A program made the translations under genes and the position numbers. Under the pieces are notes generated by a model that made no database searches, had not been told where the DNA came from, and saw only the letters and a program-made list of their open reading frames with translations. This document shows positions 34,232 to 40,542 of a DNA stretch of 40,542 bases, in pieces (position 1 is the first letter of the stretch; every line of letters starts with the position of its first letter). The DNA comes from Clostridiales bacterium (GTDB lineage: Bacteria > Bacillota > Clostridia > SK-Y3): assembly GCA_030156665.1 (NCBI GenBank), contig JASGMB010000008.1, positions 1 to 40,542 on the forward strand, read 5' to 3'.

Positions 34232-35938
34232 TTATCTTTCAGCAGCTTTAACTAATTCTATAGCTGTATGAACAGCTTCTTCTATAGTTTTATCCTGAAT
34301 TTCCTGTTCTTTTCTCAGCTTAAATTCTACTATACCATCTCCTGCTTTTTTACCTACAGTAATTCTTACAGGTATGCCAATCAAATCCGCATCTTTAAAT
34401 TTAACTCCCGGTCGCTCATTCCTATCATCAAGCAATACTTCAATTCCTGCTTTCAGCAGCTTATTATAAATTTCTTGTGCAACATTCATTTGGGTTTCAT
34501 CATTTACCTTAACAGGGACCACAATAACATGATAAGGTGCCACCGACATCGGCCAAATGATACCATTTTCATCATGATTTTGCTCAATGATGGCAGCCAT
34601 GCTTCTGTTGACTCCTATCCCATAACAGCCCATTACCATCACCTGTTCCTTACCATTTTCATCGAGATAAGTACAATTAAGTGCCTTACTATATTTTGTT
34701 CCCAGTTTGAATATATGTCCCACTTCTATACCATGAGCAGTTTTGATAGGCGCTCCACATTTAGGGCATGGATCTCCTGCTACAATGTTTCTGATATCTT
34801 TTACCAATGTCGCCTTAAAATCTCTGCCAATGTTCACATTTTTATAATGATATCCTGTTTCATTTGCTCCTACAACAAAATTTTTCATCTGGGCAACCTC
34901 TGGGTCAACAATAATATCAATATCTAGCCCCATGGGACCCGCAAATCCAACTTCTGCATTTGTAATTTCTCTGACAGTATGTGCATCGGCCATATCTAAT
35001 TCTATACAGCCCAATAAATTCTGCAGCTTGGTTTCATTGAGGTCCCTATCTCCTCTTATCATAGCAGCTACAATTTTGTCATCGGCTCTATAAATCAGTG
35101 TTTTAGCAAATAACTCAGATGAACAATTAAAGAAATTCATCAGCTCTTCAATTGTCTTCACATCCGGGGTTGCAACTTTTTCCAATGGCTGTTCTGCCAT
35201 GTCAACATCTTTTTTCTGTACAATGCATTGGGCCTTTTCTTCATTTGCGGCATAGCCACAGGCTTCACAGTATGCGATAACACCTTCACCAATTTCCGAT
35301 TTAACCATGAATTCTTGAGAGCCCGATCCCCCCATTGCACCGGTATCGGCATCAACAATGGTATAATCCAAACCCATTCTATCAAAAGCTTTACAATACG
35401 CTCTATACATTTTTTGATAAGATTCATCCAGTCCGTTCTCATCTCTGTCAAAGCTGTATGCATCTTTCATAATAAATTCTCTGCTTCTCATTACACCAAA
35501 TCTTGGTCTTCTTTCATCTCTGTATTTTGTTTGAATCTGATAGAGTGTAATCGGAAGCTGTCTATAAGATTTTATTGCACTTTTTACAGTCTCGGTGAAA
35601 ATTTCCTCATGGGTTGGGCCAAGACAAAAATCCCTCTCATGTCGGTCTTTCAGCCGGAACATTTCCGGGCCAAATACTTCCCACCTTCTGGATAATTTGT
35701 AAAACTCAGCCGGAAGCAGTGCAGACATTAATAATTCCTGTGCACCTTCTTTATCCATTTCTTCCCTTATAATTTGCTCTATTTTTCTGATTGTCCTATA
35801 CCCTAAAGGTAAAAAGGAATATATTCCCGCGGCTAATTTTCTCATCAATCCGGCTCTCAACATTAGCTGATGGCTTGCAATTTCAGCCTCAGCAGGTACT
35901 TCTCTTAAAGTCGGTAAAAACATTTGTGAAACTCTCAT
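34232..35938 (-). CDS. proS: Prolyl-tRNA synthetase
   Basis: ProS charges tRNA-Pro with proline in the cytoplasm. The 568-residue length and an editing (INS) domain between motifs 2 and 3 mark the bacterial type. Motif 1 region [19 protein letters not shown] lies near residue 30, motif 2 [17 protein letters not shown] near 138, the INS domain about 230-390 ([18 protein letters not shown]), motif 3 [14 protein letters not shown] near 440 and the anticodon domain follows. The start ATG lies behind GGAGGT. No T-box leader is visible in the 300 bases upstream; a weak promoter-like sequence lies within 35990-36060. It follows ispF and ispD on the same strand, as in many Clostridia. Confidence 0.97.
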   Translation of the reverse strand: MRVSQMFLPTLREVPAEAEIASHQLMLRAGLMRKLAAGIYSFLPLGYRTIRKIEQIIREEMDKEGAQELLMSALLPAEFYKLSRRWEVFGPEMFRLKDRHERDFCLGPTHEEIFTETVKSAIKSYRQLPITLYQIQTKYRDERRPRFGVMRSREFIMKDAYSFDRDENGLDESYQKMYRAYCKAFDRMGLDYTIVDADTGAMGGSGSQEFMVKSEIGEGVIAYCEACGYAANEEKAQCIVQKKDVDMAEQPLEKVATPDVKTIEELMNFFNCSSELFAKTLIYRADDKIVAAMIRGDRDLNETKLQNLLGCIELDMADAHTVREITNAEVGFAGPMGLDIDIIVDPEVAQMKNFVVGANETGYHYKNVNIGRDFKATLVKDIRNIVAGDPCPKCGAPIKTAHGIEVGHIFKLGTKYSKALNCTYLDENGKEQVMVMGCYGIGVNRSMAAIIEQNHDENGIIWPMSVAPYHVIVVPVKVNDETQMNVAQEIYNKLLKAGIEVLLDDRNERPGVKFKDADLIGIPVRITVGKKAGDGIVEFKLRKEQEIQDKTIEEAVHTAIELVKAAER

Positions 35939-36154
35939 ATGTAAAACCTCCGTAAATTCAATTAAGAATTAATTTGTAAAATATTTCTTAATATTCTTCT
36001 CTCTTTGATTCACTTGTCGATAATTTTATCACATTATTTAAAATAAATTAAGTATAAATTTTTAATTCTTAAGTATTAATTCACTCGTTATGCTAGTCAA
36101 AGTATTATTCTAGCCACCTGAAGCCCCAAAGTGGAGAAATTCTAAGGCGTTTTC

Positions 36155-36229
36155 ACCATGCTCTCGTCATAATATTTTTGAACTCCAAGCTCCAAACTAT
36201 TACTATGCTCCTGTCACAATATTTTTGAA
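36155..36229. repeat. Pair of 28-bp direct repeats between ispF and proS
   Basis: Bases 36155-36182 and 36202-36229 match at 24 of 28 positions (ATGCTC, then GTCA, then AATATTTTTGAA shared). They lie in the gap 35939-36242, which holds no gene. On the minus strand TTGACT, 17 bases, AATACT occurs nearer proS and may be a promoter. The function of the repeats is unknown. Confidence 0.6.
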
Positions 36230-36242
36230 TCAGCACAACGCG

Positions 36243-36713
36243 TTAATTAGTAATTAATACAACCGCATATGCAGCAATTCCTTCTCCTGTACCGGTAAAA
36301 CCCAAACCTTCTGTTGTAGTGGCTTTGATGTTTATTTGCTGAATATCAATTGTTAAAGTCTCTGCAATATTTGTACGCATTGCTTCTATATAAGGAGCCA
36401 TCTTTGGTTTTTGTGCAACAATGGTTGCATCAATATTATTTACAGTGTATCCTCTTTTCTTTAAAATACTACCTACTTCTTTTAATAAAAGCAAACTGGA
36501 TATTCCCTTATATTCATCATCATTATCCGGAAAATGTTTACCTATATCCCCCAAAGCTGCAGCACCTAACAAAGCGTCAATAATTGCATGTAACAGTACA
36601 TCGGCATCGGAGTGACCTAACAACCCCTTTTCATAAGGAATATCTACTCCACCAAGGATTAATTTTCTTCCCTCTACTAATCTATGTACATCATATCCTT
36701 GTCCCACTCTCAT
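36243..36713 (-). CDS. ispF: 2-C-methyl-D-erythritol 2,4-cyclodiphosphate synthase
   Basis: IspF makes the cyclodiphosphate in the MEP isoprenoid pathway, as a trimer with a divalent metal. The 156-residue protein has [11 protein letters not shown] with metal ligands Asp8 and His10, His42 in [29 protein letters not shown] near residue 30, KHFPD near 60 and the C-terminal [14 protein letters not shown] loop. All key residues are present. Its start overlaps the stop of ispD by four bases (ATGA), so the two are translationally coupled. Confidence 0.97.
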   Translation of the reverse strand: MRVGQGYDVHRLVEGRKLILGGVDIPYEKGLLGHSDADVLLHAIIDALLGAAALGDIGKHFPDNDDEYKGISSLLLLKEVGSILKKRGYTVNNIDATIVAQKPKMAPYIEAMRTNIAETLTIDIQQINIKATTTEGLGFTGTGEGIAAYAVVLITN

Positions 36714-37471
36714 TCATAATCCTCCTCATCCAGATCTTTACCACCTATAATCGCCTCTGCTAAAAATATATCCTCAGGAGTCGTAATTTTAATATTTTCA
36801 TAGCTTCCTTCCACCATCTTTACGGTATAACCCATTTGTTCTACAAGCATACAGTCATCTGTAGCAAAAATTCCTTTTGTAATGGCATTTTCATAAGCTT
36901 TTCTCAAAATTTCTACATTGAACACCTGTGGGGTTTGCACTGCCCAAAGTTTGCTCCTATCCAAAGTATCTACTATATTATAATCATCATCCACCAACTT
37001 AATGGTGTCTTTTACCCTCACCCCTATTGCGGCTGCATGATATTGTGCAGCTACTTTAACGGTAGCCTCAATATACTGCGGTAAAATTAACGGTCTCGCC
37101 CCGTCATGGACCGCCACAAGGGTAGCCTCACTATTTATTTCTTTCAAACCGTTATACACAGAATCCTGTCTTTCTTTTCCTCCTACCACAATCTTTTTCA
37201 CTTTAGTCAATGCAGAGATATCAACAATTTCTTTACATAACATAATATCTTCCTGGCGAGTAACTACAATGATTTCATCTATTAGCTTACAGTCTTCAAA
37301 AGCTTGTAATGTATACGCAAGAACAGGTCTGTCAATTACATTAATAAACTGTTTATTCCTAGAAGATTGCATTCGACTTCCTTTTCCGGCTGCTACAATA
37401 ACAGCCGAACAAAATTCTCTACTTTTAATTTTATTAGATTCTTTTAATAAGCTTTTTAATGAACTAAACAT
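36710..37471 (-). CDS. ispD: 2-C-methyl-D-erythritol 4-phosphate cytidylyltransferase
   Basis: IspD joins CTP and methylerythritol phosphate in the MEP pathway. The 253-residue protein has the CTP-binding [20 protein letters not shown] near residue 25 (conserved Gly, Arg and Lys), [11 protein letters not shown] near 122, [12 protein letters not shown] near 155 and [11 protein letters not shown] near 178. About 24 residues precede the usual start of the family ([20 protein letters not shown]). A GTG at 37495 could add more, but GGGGGA is 5 bases before the ATG at 37471. It overlaps ispF. Confidence 0.95.
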   Translation of the reverse strand: MFSSLKSLLKESNKIKSREFCSAVIVAAGKGSRMQSSRNKQFINVIDRPVLAYTLQAFEDCKLIDEIIVVTRQEDIMLCKEIVDISALTKVKKIVVGGKERQDSVYNGLKEINSEATLVAVHDGARPLILPQYIEATVKVAAQYHAAAIGVRVKDTIKLVDDDYNIVDTLDRSKLWAVQTPQVFNVEILRKAYENAITKGIFATDDCMLVEQMGYTVKMVEGSYENIKITTPEDIFLAEAIIGGKDLDEEDYE

Positions 37472-37601
37472 AAAATTCCCCCATTCCGGACCCACTACTT
37501 CAGTTAAAATATTAAGTATATCCTAATAATAATGGCTTGTAATTATCCGTATTGTAAGCACTATACCGCTAATTATATCATAATTTTATTTTTATGCATT
37601 A

Positions 37602-37710
37602 TAACATTAGCATCTTCAGCAAATTGATGTGCCTTTCGGCACAAAAAGCTAAGTAGATTGTCTTGATATTGCGTTTCTCTTCATAACAAAAGCCAACTTT
37701 AAAGTTGGCT
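37602..37710. repeat. Dispersed structured repeat, copy B, with a terminal palindrome
   Basis: From AAATTGATGTGCC at 37621 to CTTCATAA at 37687 this matches 29360-29425 at most positions, including the GTGCC/GGCAC hairpin and GATTGTCTTGATATT; the left closing arm of copy A is missing. A perfect 20-bp palindrome at 37691-37710 follows, whose minus-strand side ends in TTTT and may terminate the PIN-TRAM transcript. This is all I see in the gap 37472-37824. Confidence 0.6.
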
Positions 37711-37824
37711 TAAATACAATAAAAAAATACTACATGAAACATTAAAATTAAAATAAGTCCTTTATTATTCAAATTATCTAAAACTTATTTATTAATGAAT
37801 TATCAATTTTCATTCTGCATAACA

Positions 37825-38922
37825 TTATACTGCTTTTTCAATTTCATACTTTGGTTTTGCGAATATCATTCTACCGGCTGGCGTTTGCAATATACTGGTT
37901 ACAAGTACGCCTATTGATTCGCCCATATGTCTCTTACCACCATCAACTACTATCATTGTTCCATCATCAAGATACGCTATTCCTTGTCCATTTTCCTTTC
38001 CATCTTTTACAACATGTACAGTCATCTCTTCACCGGGAAGAACAACTGGTTTTACAGCATTTGCAAGTTCATTAATATTTAATACCGGTACTCCTTGAAA
38101 ACTTGCTACTTTGTTTAGATTATAATCATTCGTAATAACTTTTCCATTCATATATTCTGCCAGTTTTAACAGTTTACTGTCTACTTCTGTAACTTTATCA
38201 AAATCTTTATCTAAAATTTGGACTGGAATAGTCAATTCTTTTTGAATCATATTCAATATGTCTAATCCCCTTCGTCCTCTGTTCCGCTTAAGTGAATCGG
38301 AAGAATCTGCTATATGTTGTAATTCTGTTAATACAAACGTTGGAATAACCAATGGGCCTTCAATAAATCCTGTTTTACAAATATCCGCTATCCTTCCGTC
38401 TATGATAACACTTGTATCCAGAATTTTAGGCTGACTGCCCGAACTAATATTAGGAGAATTAGAACGTTTTATAATACCTTTTCTAAAAAACAATAAACTT
38501 TCACCTAATTCATCTTTCTTTTTTAATCCAATACTCACACCAAGATATCCCATTATGACATTGGCAATAATGGCTAGCACAGTTCCGATAATTGGAACAG
38601 GTATGATAGGCAATGATATCAAATTAGCAATAATTAAGCCGACAATAAGTCCTATTGATCCTGATAAAATTTCATAGGAAGTTTTATTTTGCAGCGTTCT
38701 CTCTATATGTAATAAAATATCCCATAGAAAAGAAAGTAACTTTGCTCCACTTATATGGAATAGTGCTGCCCCCAATAAACATCCACCAACATAGAGTATG
38801 ATCGTCAATAAAATGCTGTAATTAGGATTAAATTCCATTGTTTTCAAAAACAGAAAAACCAAGCTTATACCAATAGCTCCTCCCACTATTGACAGTACAC
38901 CTCTGACTGCCCTATTCACCAT
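37825..38922 (-). CDS. Membrane-anchored PIN/TRAM domain protein (YacL-like)
   Basis: This 365-residue protein has four membrane segments in the first 135 residues (for example GVLSIVGGAIGISLVFLFL and SIGLIVGLIIANLISLPII), then a cytoplasmic PIN domain and a TRAM domain. The PIN domain begins ILDTSVIIDGRIADI near residue 167, with later acidic positions in GLDILNMIQ and VITNDYNLNKVA, so the nuclease metal site appears intact. TRAM covers about 290-345 (VVKDGKENGQGIAYLDDGTMIVVDGG is split over it). The B. subtilis relative is YacL, encoded beside disA and ispD as here. The biological role is not established; RNA cleavage is likely from the fold. The ATG lies behind GAGGAGGTGG. Confidence 0.9.
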   Translation of the reverse strand: MVNRAVRGVLSIVGGAIGISLVFLFLKTMEFNPNYSILLTIILYVGGCLLGAALFHISGAKLLSFLWDILLHIERTLQNKTSYEILSGSIGLIVGLIIANLISLPIIPVPIIGTVLAIIANVIMGYLGVSIGLKKKDELGESLLFFRKGIIKRSNSPNISSGSQPKILDTSVIIDGRIADICKTGFIEGPLVIPTFVLTELQHIADSSDSLKRNRGRRGLDILNMIQKELTIPVQILDKDFDKVTEVDSKLLKLAEYMNGKVITNDYNLNKVASFQGVPVLNINELANAVKPVVLPGEEMTVHVVKDGKENGQGIAYLDDGTMIVVDGGKRHMGESIGVLVTSILQTPAGRMIFAKPKYEIEKAV

Positions 38923-38990
38923 TAATTATCCACCTCCTCATAGGCATATACACCATTATATCAAATTATTGTTAAAAATAAACATATTTT

Positions 38991-39479
38991 TTAAATTTTT
39001 ATATGTTCAAACATACTTTCTATTGTATCTTCAATTTCACTCTGTTCTACTCCTTTAGCTAAAACTAACTCGCTGATCAGAATTTGTTTTGCGTTACTTA
39101 ACATTTTTCTTTCACCGGTGGAAAGACCTTTTATTTTATCGCGATACATTAGATTCTTAACCACCTGCGCGACTTCATATATATTGCCACTCTTAATTTT
39201 GCCCATATTCTCTCTATATCGTTTATTCCAATTATTACACATATCCGTTTGGCTGCTTTTAAAGATATTAATTACGCTTTCGGCTTCTTGCTGATTAATA
39301 ACTTCTCTGATGCCTATCTCATTTATACTTTCCATAGGAATCATAACTTTCATGTCACCGATAGGCATTTTCATAATATAATATCTCTGTCTTTTGCCTA
39401 AAATCTCTTTTTCTTCAATTGACTCAATGATACCGGCACCATGCATAGGATAAACAATTTTATCCCCGATATTATACAT
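38991..39479 (-). CDS. CarD family transcriptional regulator
   Basis: This 162-residue protein matches the CarD/CdnL family. Residues 1-55 form the RNA-polymerase-interacting Tudor-like domain: YNIGDKIVYPMHGAGIIESI, then YYIMKMPIGDMKVMIPMESI. The helical remainder (SGNIYEVAQVVKNLMYRDK, LSTGERKMLSNAKQILISEL) matches the DNA-binding domain. CarD proteins stabilise open promoter complexes, often at rRNA genes. The gene has a near-consensus SigmaA promoter. It lies 68 bases upstream of the PIN-TRAM gene and is probably cotranscribed with it. Confidence 0.93.
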   Translation of the reverse strand: MYNIGDKIVYPMHGAGIIESIEEKEILGKRQRYYIMKMPIGDMKVMIPMESINEIGIREVINQQEAESVINIFKSSQTDMCNNWNKRYRENMGKIKSGNIYEVAQVVKNLMYRDKIKGLSTGERKMLSNAKQILISELVLAKGVEQSEIEDTIESMFEHIKI

Positions 39480-39629
39480 TCACATACTACCTCCTTATAA
39501 ACAAATAGTTCGGATGTGAGGGTCAGACATCATATTCATTTAAATCAGAATGCATTCTAACTCCAAACCTTAGACTGTTTTTTTAAACAATTTATTCCAT
39601 ATTTCTTATTATTGACATATTCATTTATA

Positions 39630-39658
39630 AGTATACTATAAATAAATATTACTGTCAA
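39630..39658 (-). promoter_or_regulatory. SigmaA promoter of carD
   Basis: On the minus strand: TTGACA, 17 bases, TATACT, a near-perfect vegetative promoter about 150 bases before the carD ATG. The long leader contains no obvious riboswitch. Confidence 0.75.
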
Positions 39659-39751
39659 AAAATTATTATTCTAACATCTAATGTATGTTTATGTCAACAG
39701 TTTTTATCAAATTTTATTTTTTGGAAATTTAGTGCAATTATTACTAACACG

Positions 39752-39781
39752 TTGACAAATTACTTTACCGACAAGTATAAT
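39752..39781 (+). promoter_or_regulatory. SigmaA promoter of the 39832 gene
   Basis: TTGACA at 39752-39757, 18 bases, TATAAT at 39776-39781: both hexamers perfect. It lies 50 bases before the ATG and is divergent from the carD promoter. The two promoters account for most of the gap 39480-39831. Confidence 0.8.
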
Positions 39782-39831
39782 AAAGTTAGCAAAGGTTGGC
39801 TGATACATATTCTAATCAGGGAGGGAAATAG

Positions 39832-40230
39832 ATGGTAAAAGATATAATAACTGATGAATTTCAATATACAGTATTAGAATTGTTGGTAAGAAACAAAAGT
39901 ATTCTCGATTCTTTAACAAAATATCAGGATTCTAATGCAAGAGTAAATCGGGCAATCGTTAAAGCTGTAACTCAGTGTGGCTGTGTGAAAATCAATGCAG
40001 ATAAACAAATATTCCTTGAAGACGGGGATTTTGAAGAAATACGAGATAATATGTCCACACATCTGGAAGGTAGCTTATGTGACAATTGCAGAGATACAAT
40101 AGAAAAAGAAATGGGGCGCAACTTATTTTACCTTGCTTCCCTATGCAATATATTAGATTTGAATATGTATGATATTTTATTGAAAGAATTAGACCGTGTT
40201 AAAATGTTAGGTAAGTATAACTTGAGATAA
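39832..40230 (+). CDS. Conserved clostridial protein of unknown function, MazG-like helical C-terminus
   Basis: This 132-residue protein is familiar from other Clostridia near disA and carD, but I cannot give it a proven function. The N-terminal half reads DEFQYTVLELLVRNKSILD and KYQDSNARVNRAIVKAVTQC, with a CGC motif near residue 50 and CDNC near 83. The C-terminal EKEMGRNLFYLASLCNILDL and LYDILLKE-like ending resemble the helical core of MazG-type proteins (E-x-x-x-x-L-F-Y-L-A), without the full set of acidic metal ligands. It is expressed from a strong vegetative promoter; ribosome site GGGAGGG. It converges on disA. Confidence 0.65.
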   Translation: MVKDIITDEFQYTVLELLVRNKSILDSLTKYQDSNARVNRAIVKAVTQCGCVKINADKQIFLEDGDFEEIRDNMSTHLEGSLCDNCRDTIEKEMGRNLFYLASLCNILDLNMYDILLKELDRVKMLGKYNLR

Positions 40231-40247
40231 AGATTAAGATATAGAAA

Positions 40248-40281
40248 AGAGATAAAAGGTTTACCTTTTACCTCTTTTTTT
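40248..40281 (+). terminator. Rho-independent terminator of the 39832 gene
   Basis: AGAGATAAAAGG at 40248-40259 pairs with CCTTTTACCTCT at 40264-40275 with one mismatch, followed by a T7 run, 18 bases past the stop codon. Confidence 0.75.
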
Positions 40282-40375
40282 ATAACACATAGGAAAGTGC
40301 ACTTTTCCTTCGTTTTACACTTTTCGTCAAATGCGTTTCAAAATCCTTAAAATTGCTTCTTTTAGAAGCCTTTTT
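40282..40375. repeat. Composite palindromic element, diverged copy
   Basis: ATAACACATAGGA at 40282-40294 is identical to 32581-32593, and the segment from GTTTCAAAA to TTCTTTTAGAAGCCTTTTT matches the right part of 32645-32695. A central GTGCAC palindrome and AAAGTG/CACTTTT pairs replace the long stem of the other copy. It lies between the convergent 39832 gene and disA and may help end disA transcription. Confidence 0.6.
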
Positions 40376-40542
40376 CATATTCTTCGGTTGTCCATTAATA
40401 ATTGCTCTTGTATTCTTCTTAAAGACTCTTTTATTGTCCTGGCTCTTATCTCCCCTATCCCTTCTACATCATCTAAATTTTCTATTGTAGCTCTTAAAAC
40501 ACCTTGAAGATTCCCAAACCTGCACACCAAATTGGAAATAAC
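40375..40542 (-). CDS. disA: DNA integrity scanning diadenylate cyclase DisA, C-terminal end (partial)
   Basis: The last 55 codons of a gene that continues beyond the window. The protein end reads [20 protein letters not shown], then [20 protein letters not shown] and [14 protein letters not shown] is the hairpin of the helix-hairpin-helix DNA-binding domain at the C-terminus of DisA, which makes cyclic di-AMP and scans DNA branches. The catalytic DAC domain is outside the window. The carD / PIN-TRAM / ispD / ispF neighbourhood agrees with the usual disA context. Confidence 0.88.
   Translation of the reverse strand, partial: VISNLVCRFGNLQGVLRATIENLDDVEGIGEIRARTIKESLRRIQEQLLMDNRRI

Noticed and set aside
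34268-34927. 219-residue plus-strand frame opposite proS
   Set aside because: Antisense shadow of proS with atypical composition for a protein (Phe, Ile, Cys and His rich).
35228-35695. 155-residue plus-strand frame opposite proS
   Set aside because: Lies wholly antisense to the well-supported proS gene, with no ribosome site or recognisable protein.
35939-36242. T-box leader of proS
   Set aside because: No T-box consensus, specifier stem or antiterminator was seen; the region only holds short direct repeats and weak promoter-like sequence.

Overview
The window is a low-GC, AT-rich stretch from an endospore-forming member of the Clostridia. This rests on a SpoVAF-type germination protein, a CotS-type spore coat kinase fold protein, CgeB-type glycosyltransferases, a clostridial disA / carD / PIN-TRAM / ispD / ispF / proS neighbourhood, frequent TTG and GTG starts and strong Shine-Dalgarno sites. 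I cannot name the genus or species. No rRNA, tRNA, CRISPR array, phage or transposase gene is visible.

Layout. Positions 1-10.7 kb hold a broken kinase-like gene, a CotS-like protein, a plus-strand operon (GT4, kinase-like protein, GT28-like protein, frameshifted GT4), a CgeB-like transferase, UDP-glucose dehydrogenase, a second GT28-like paralogue and a cysteine desulfurase. Positions 10.8-14 kb hold a cysteine-rich protein, a beta-propeller-like protein with a coiled-coil tail and a DUF3298-type protein. Positions 14-22.7 kb hold a minus-strand sugar cluster: rmlA, rmlC and rmlB overlapping each other, a very large frameshifted GT2-GT4-GT4 gene, rmlD, a GT2 and a second CgeB-like transferase. 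Positions 22.8-29.2 kb hold a DUF3343 protein, a GT2-methyltransferase-GT4 fusion, a GT-A-like protein and a GT2-TPR protein. Positions 29.5-31.2 kb hold two proteins that look like surface or coat structural proteins, one with Thr-rich 25-residue repeats. Positions 31.5-34.2 kb hold a secreted SH3-CAP protein and spoVAF. From 34.2 kb on comes the housekeeping block proS, ispF, ispD, PIN-TRAM protein, carD, a small conserved gene and the 3' end of disA.

How it fits together. The first 31 kb reads as a spore-surface glycosylation and assembly locus: dTDP-rhamnose and UDP-glucuronate supply, at least nine glycosyltransferase genes, coat-type kinase folds and candidate structural or acceptor proteins. 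Independent support comes from promoter-like sequences matching the mother-cell SigmaK pattern (AC, 16-17 bases, CATANNNTA) in front of several of these genes. The four best lie before the CotS-like gene, ugd, the cysteine-rich gene and the Thr-rich repeat gene.

Most notable observation. Three genes of this locus (kinase-like copy at 1-208, GT4 at 4515-5605, GT2-GT4-GT4 at 16847-19854) are each broken by exactly one missing A in a poly-A tract of 7-8; adding one A restores a family-typical protein each time. Poly-A tracts of 8 inside other genes here, including spoVAF, are in frame. Phase variation, transcriptional slippage, decay or homopolymer sequencing error could all explain this. Several dispersed palindromic intergenic repeats are also present, including a 51-bp near-perfect inverted repeat bracketing the CAP gene.
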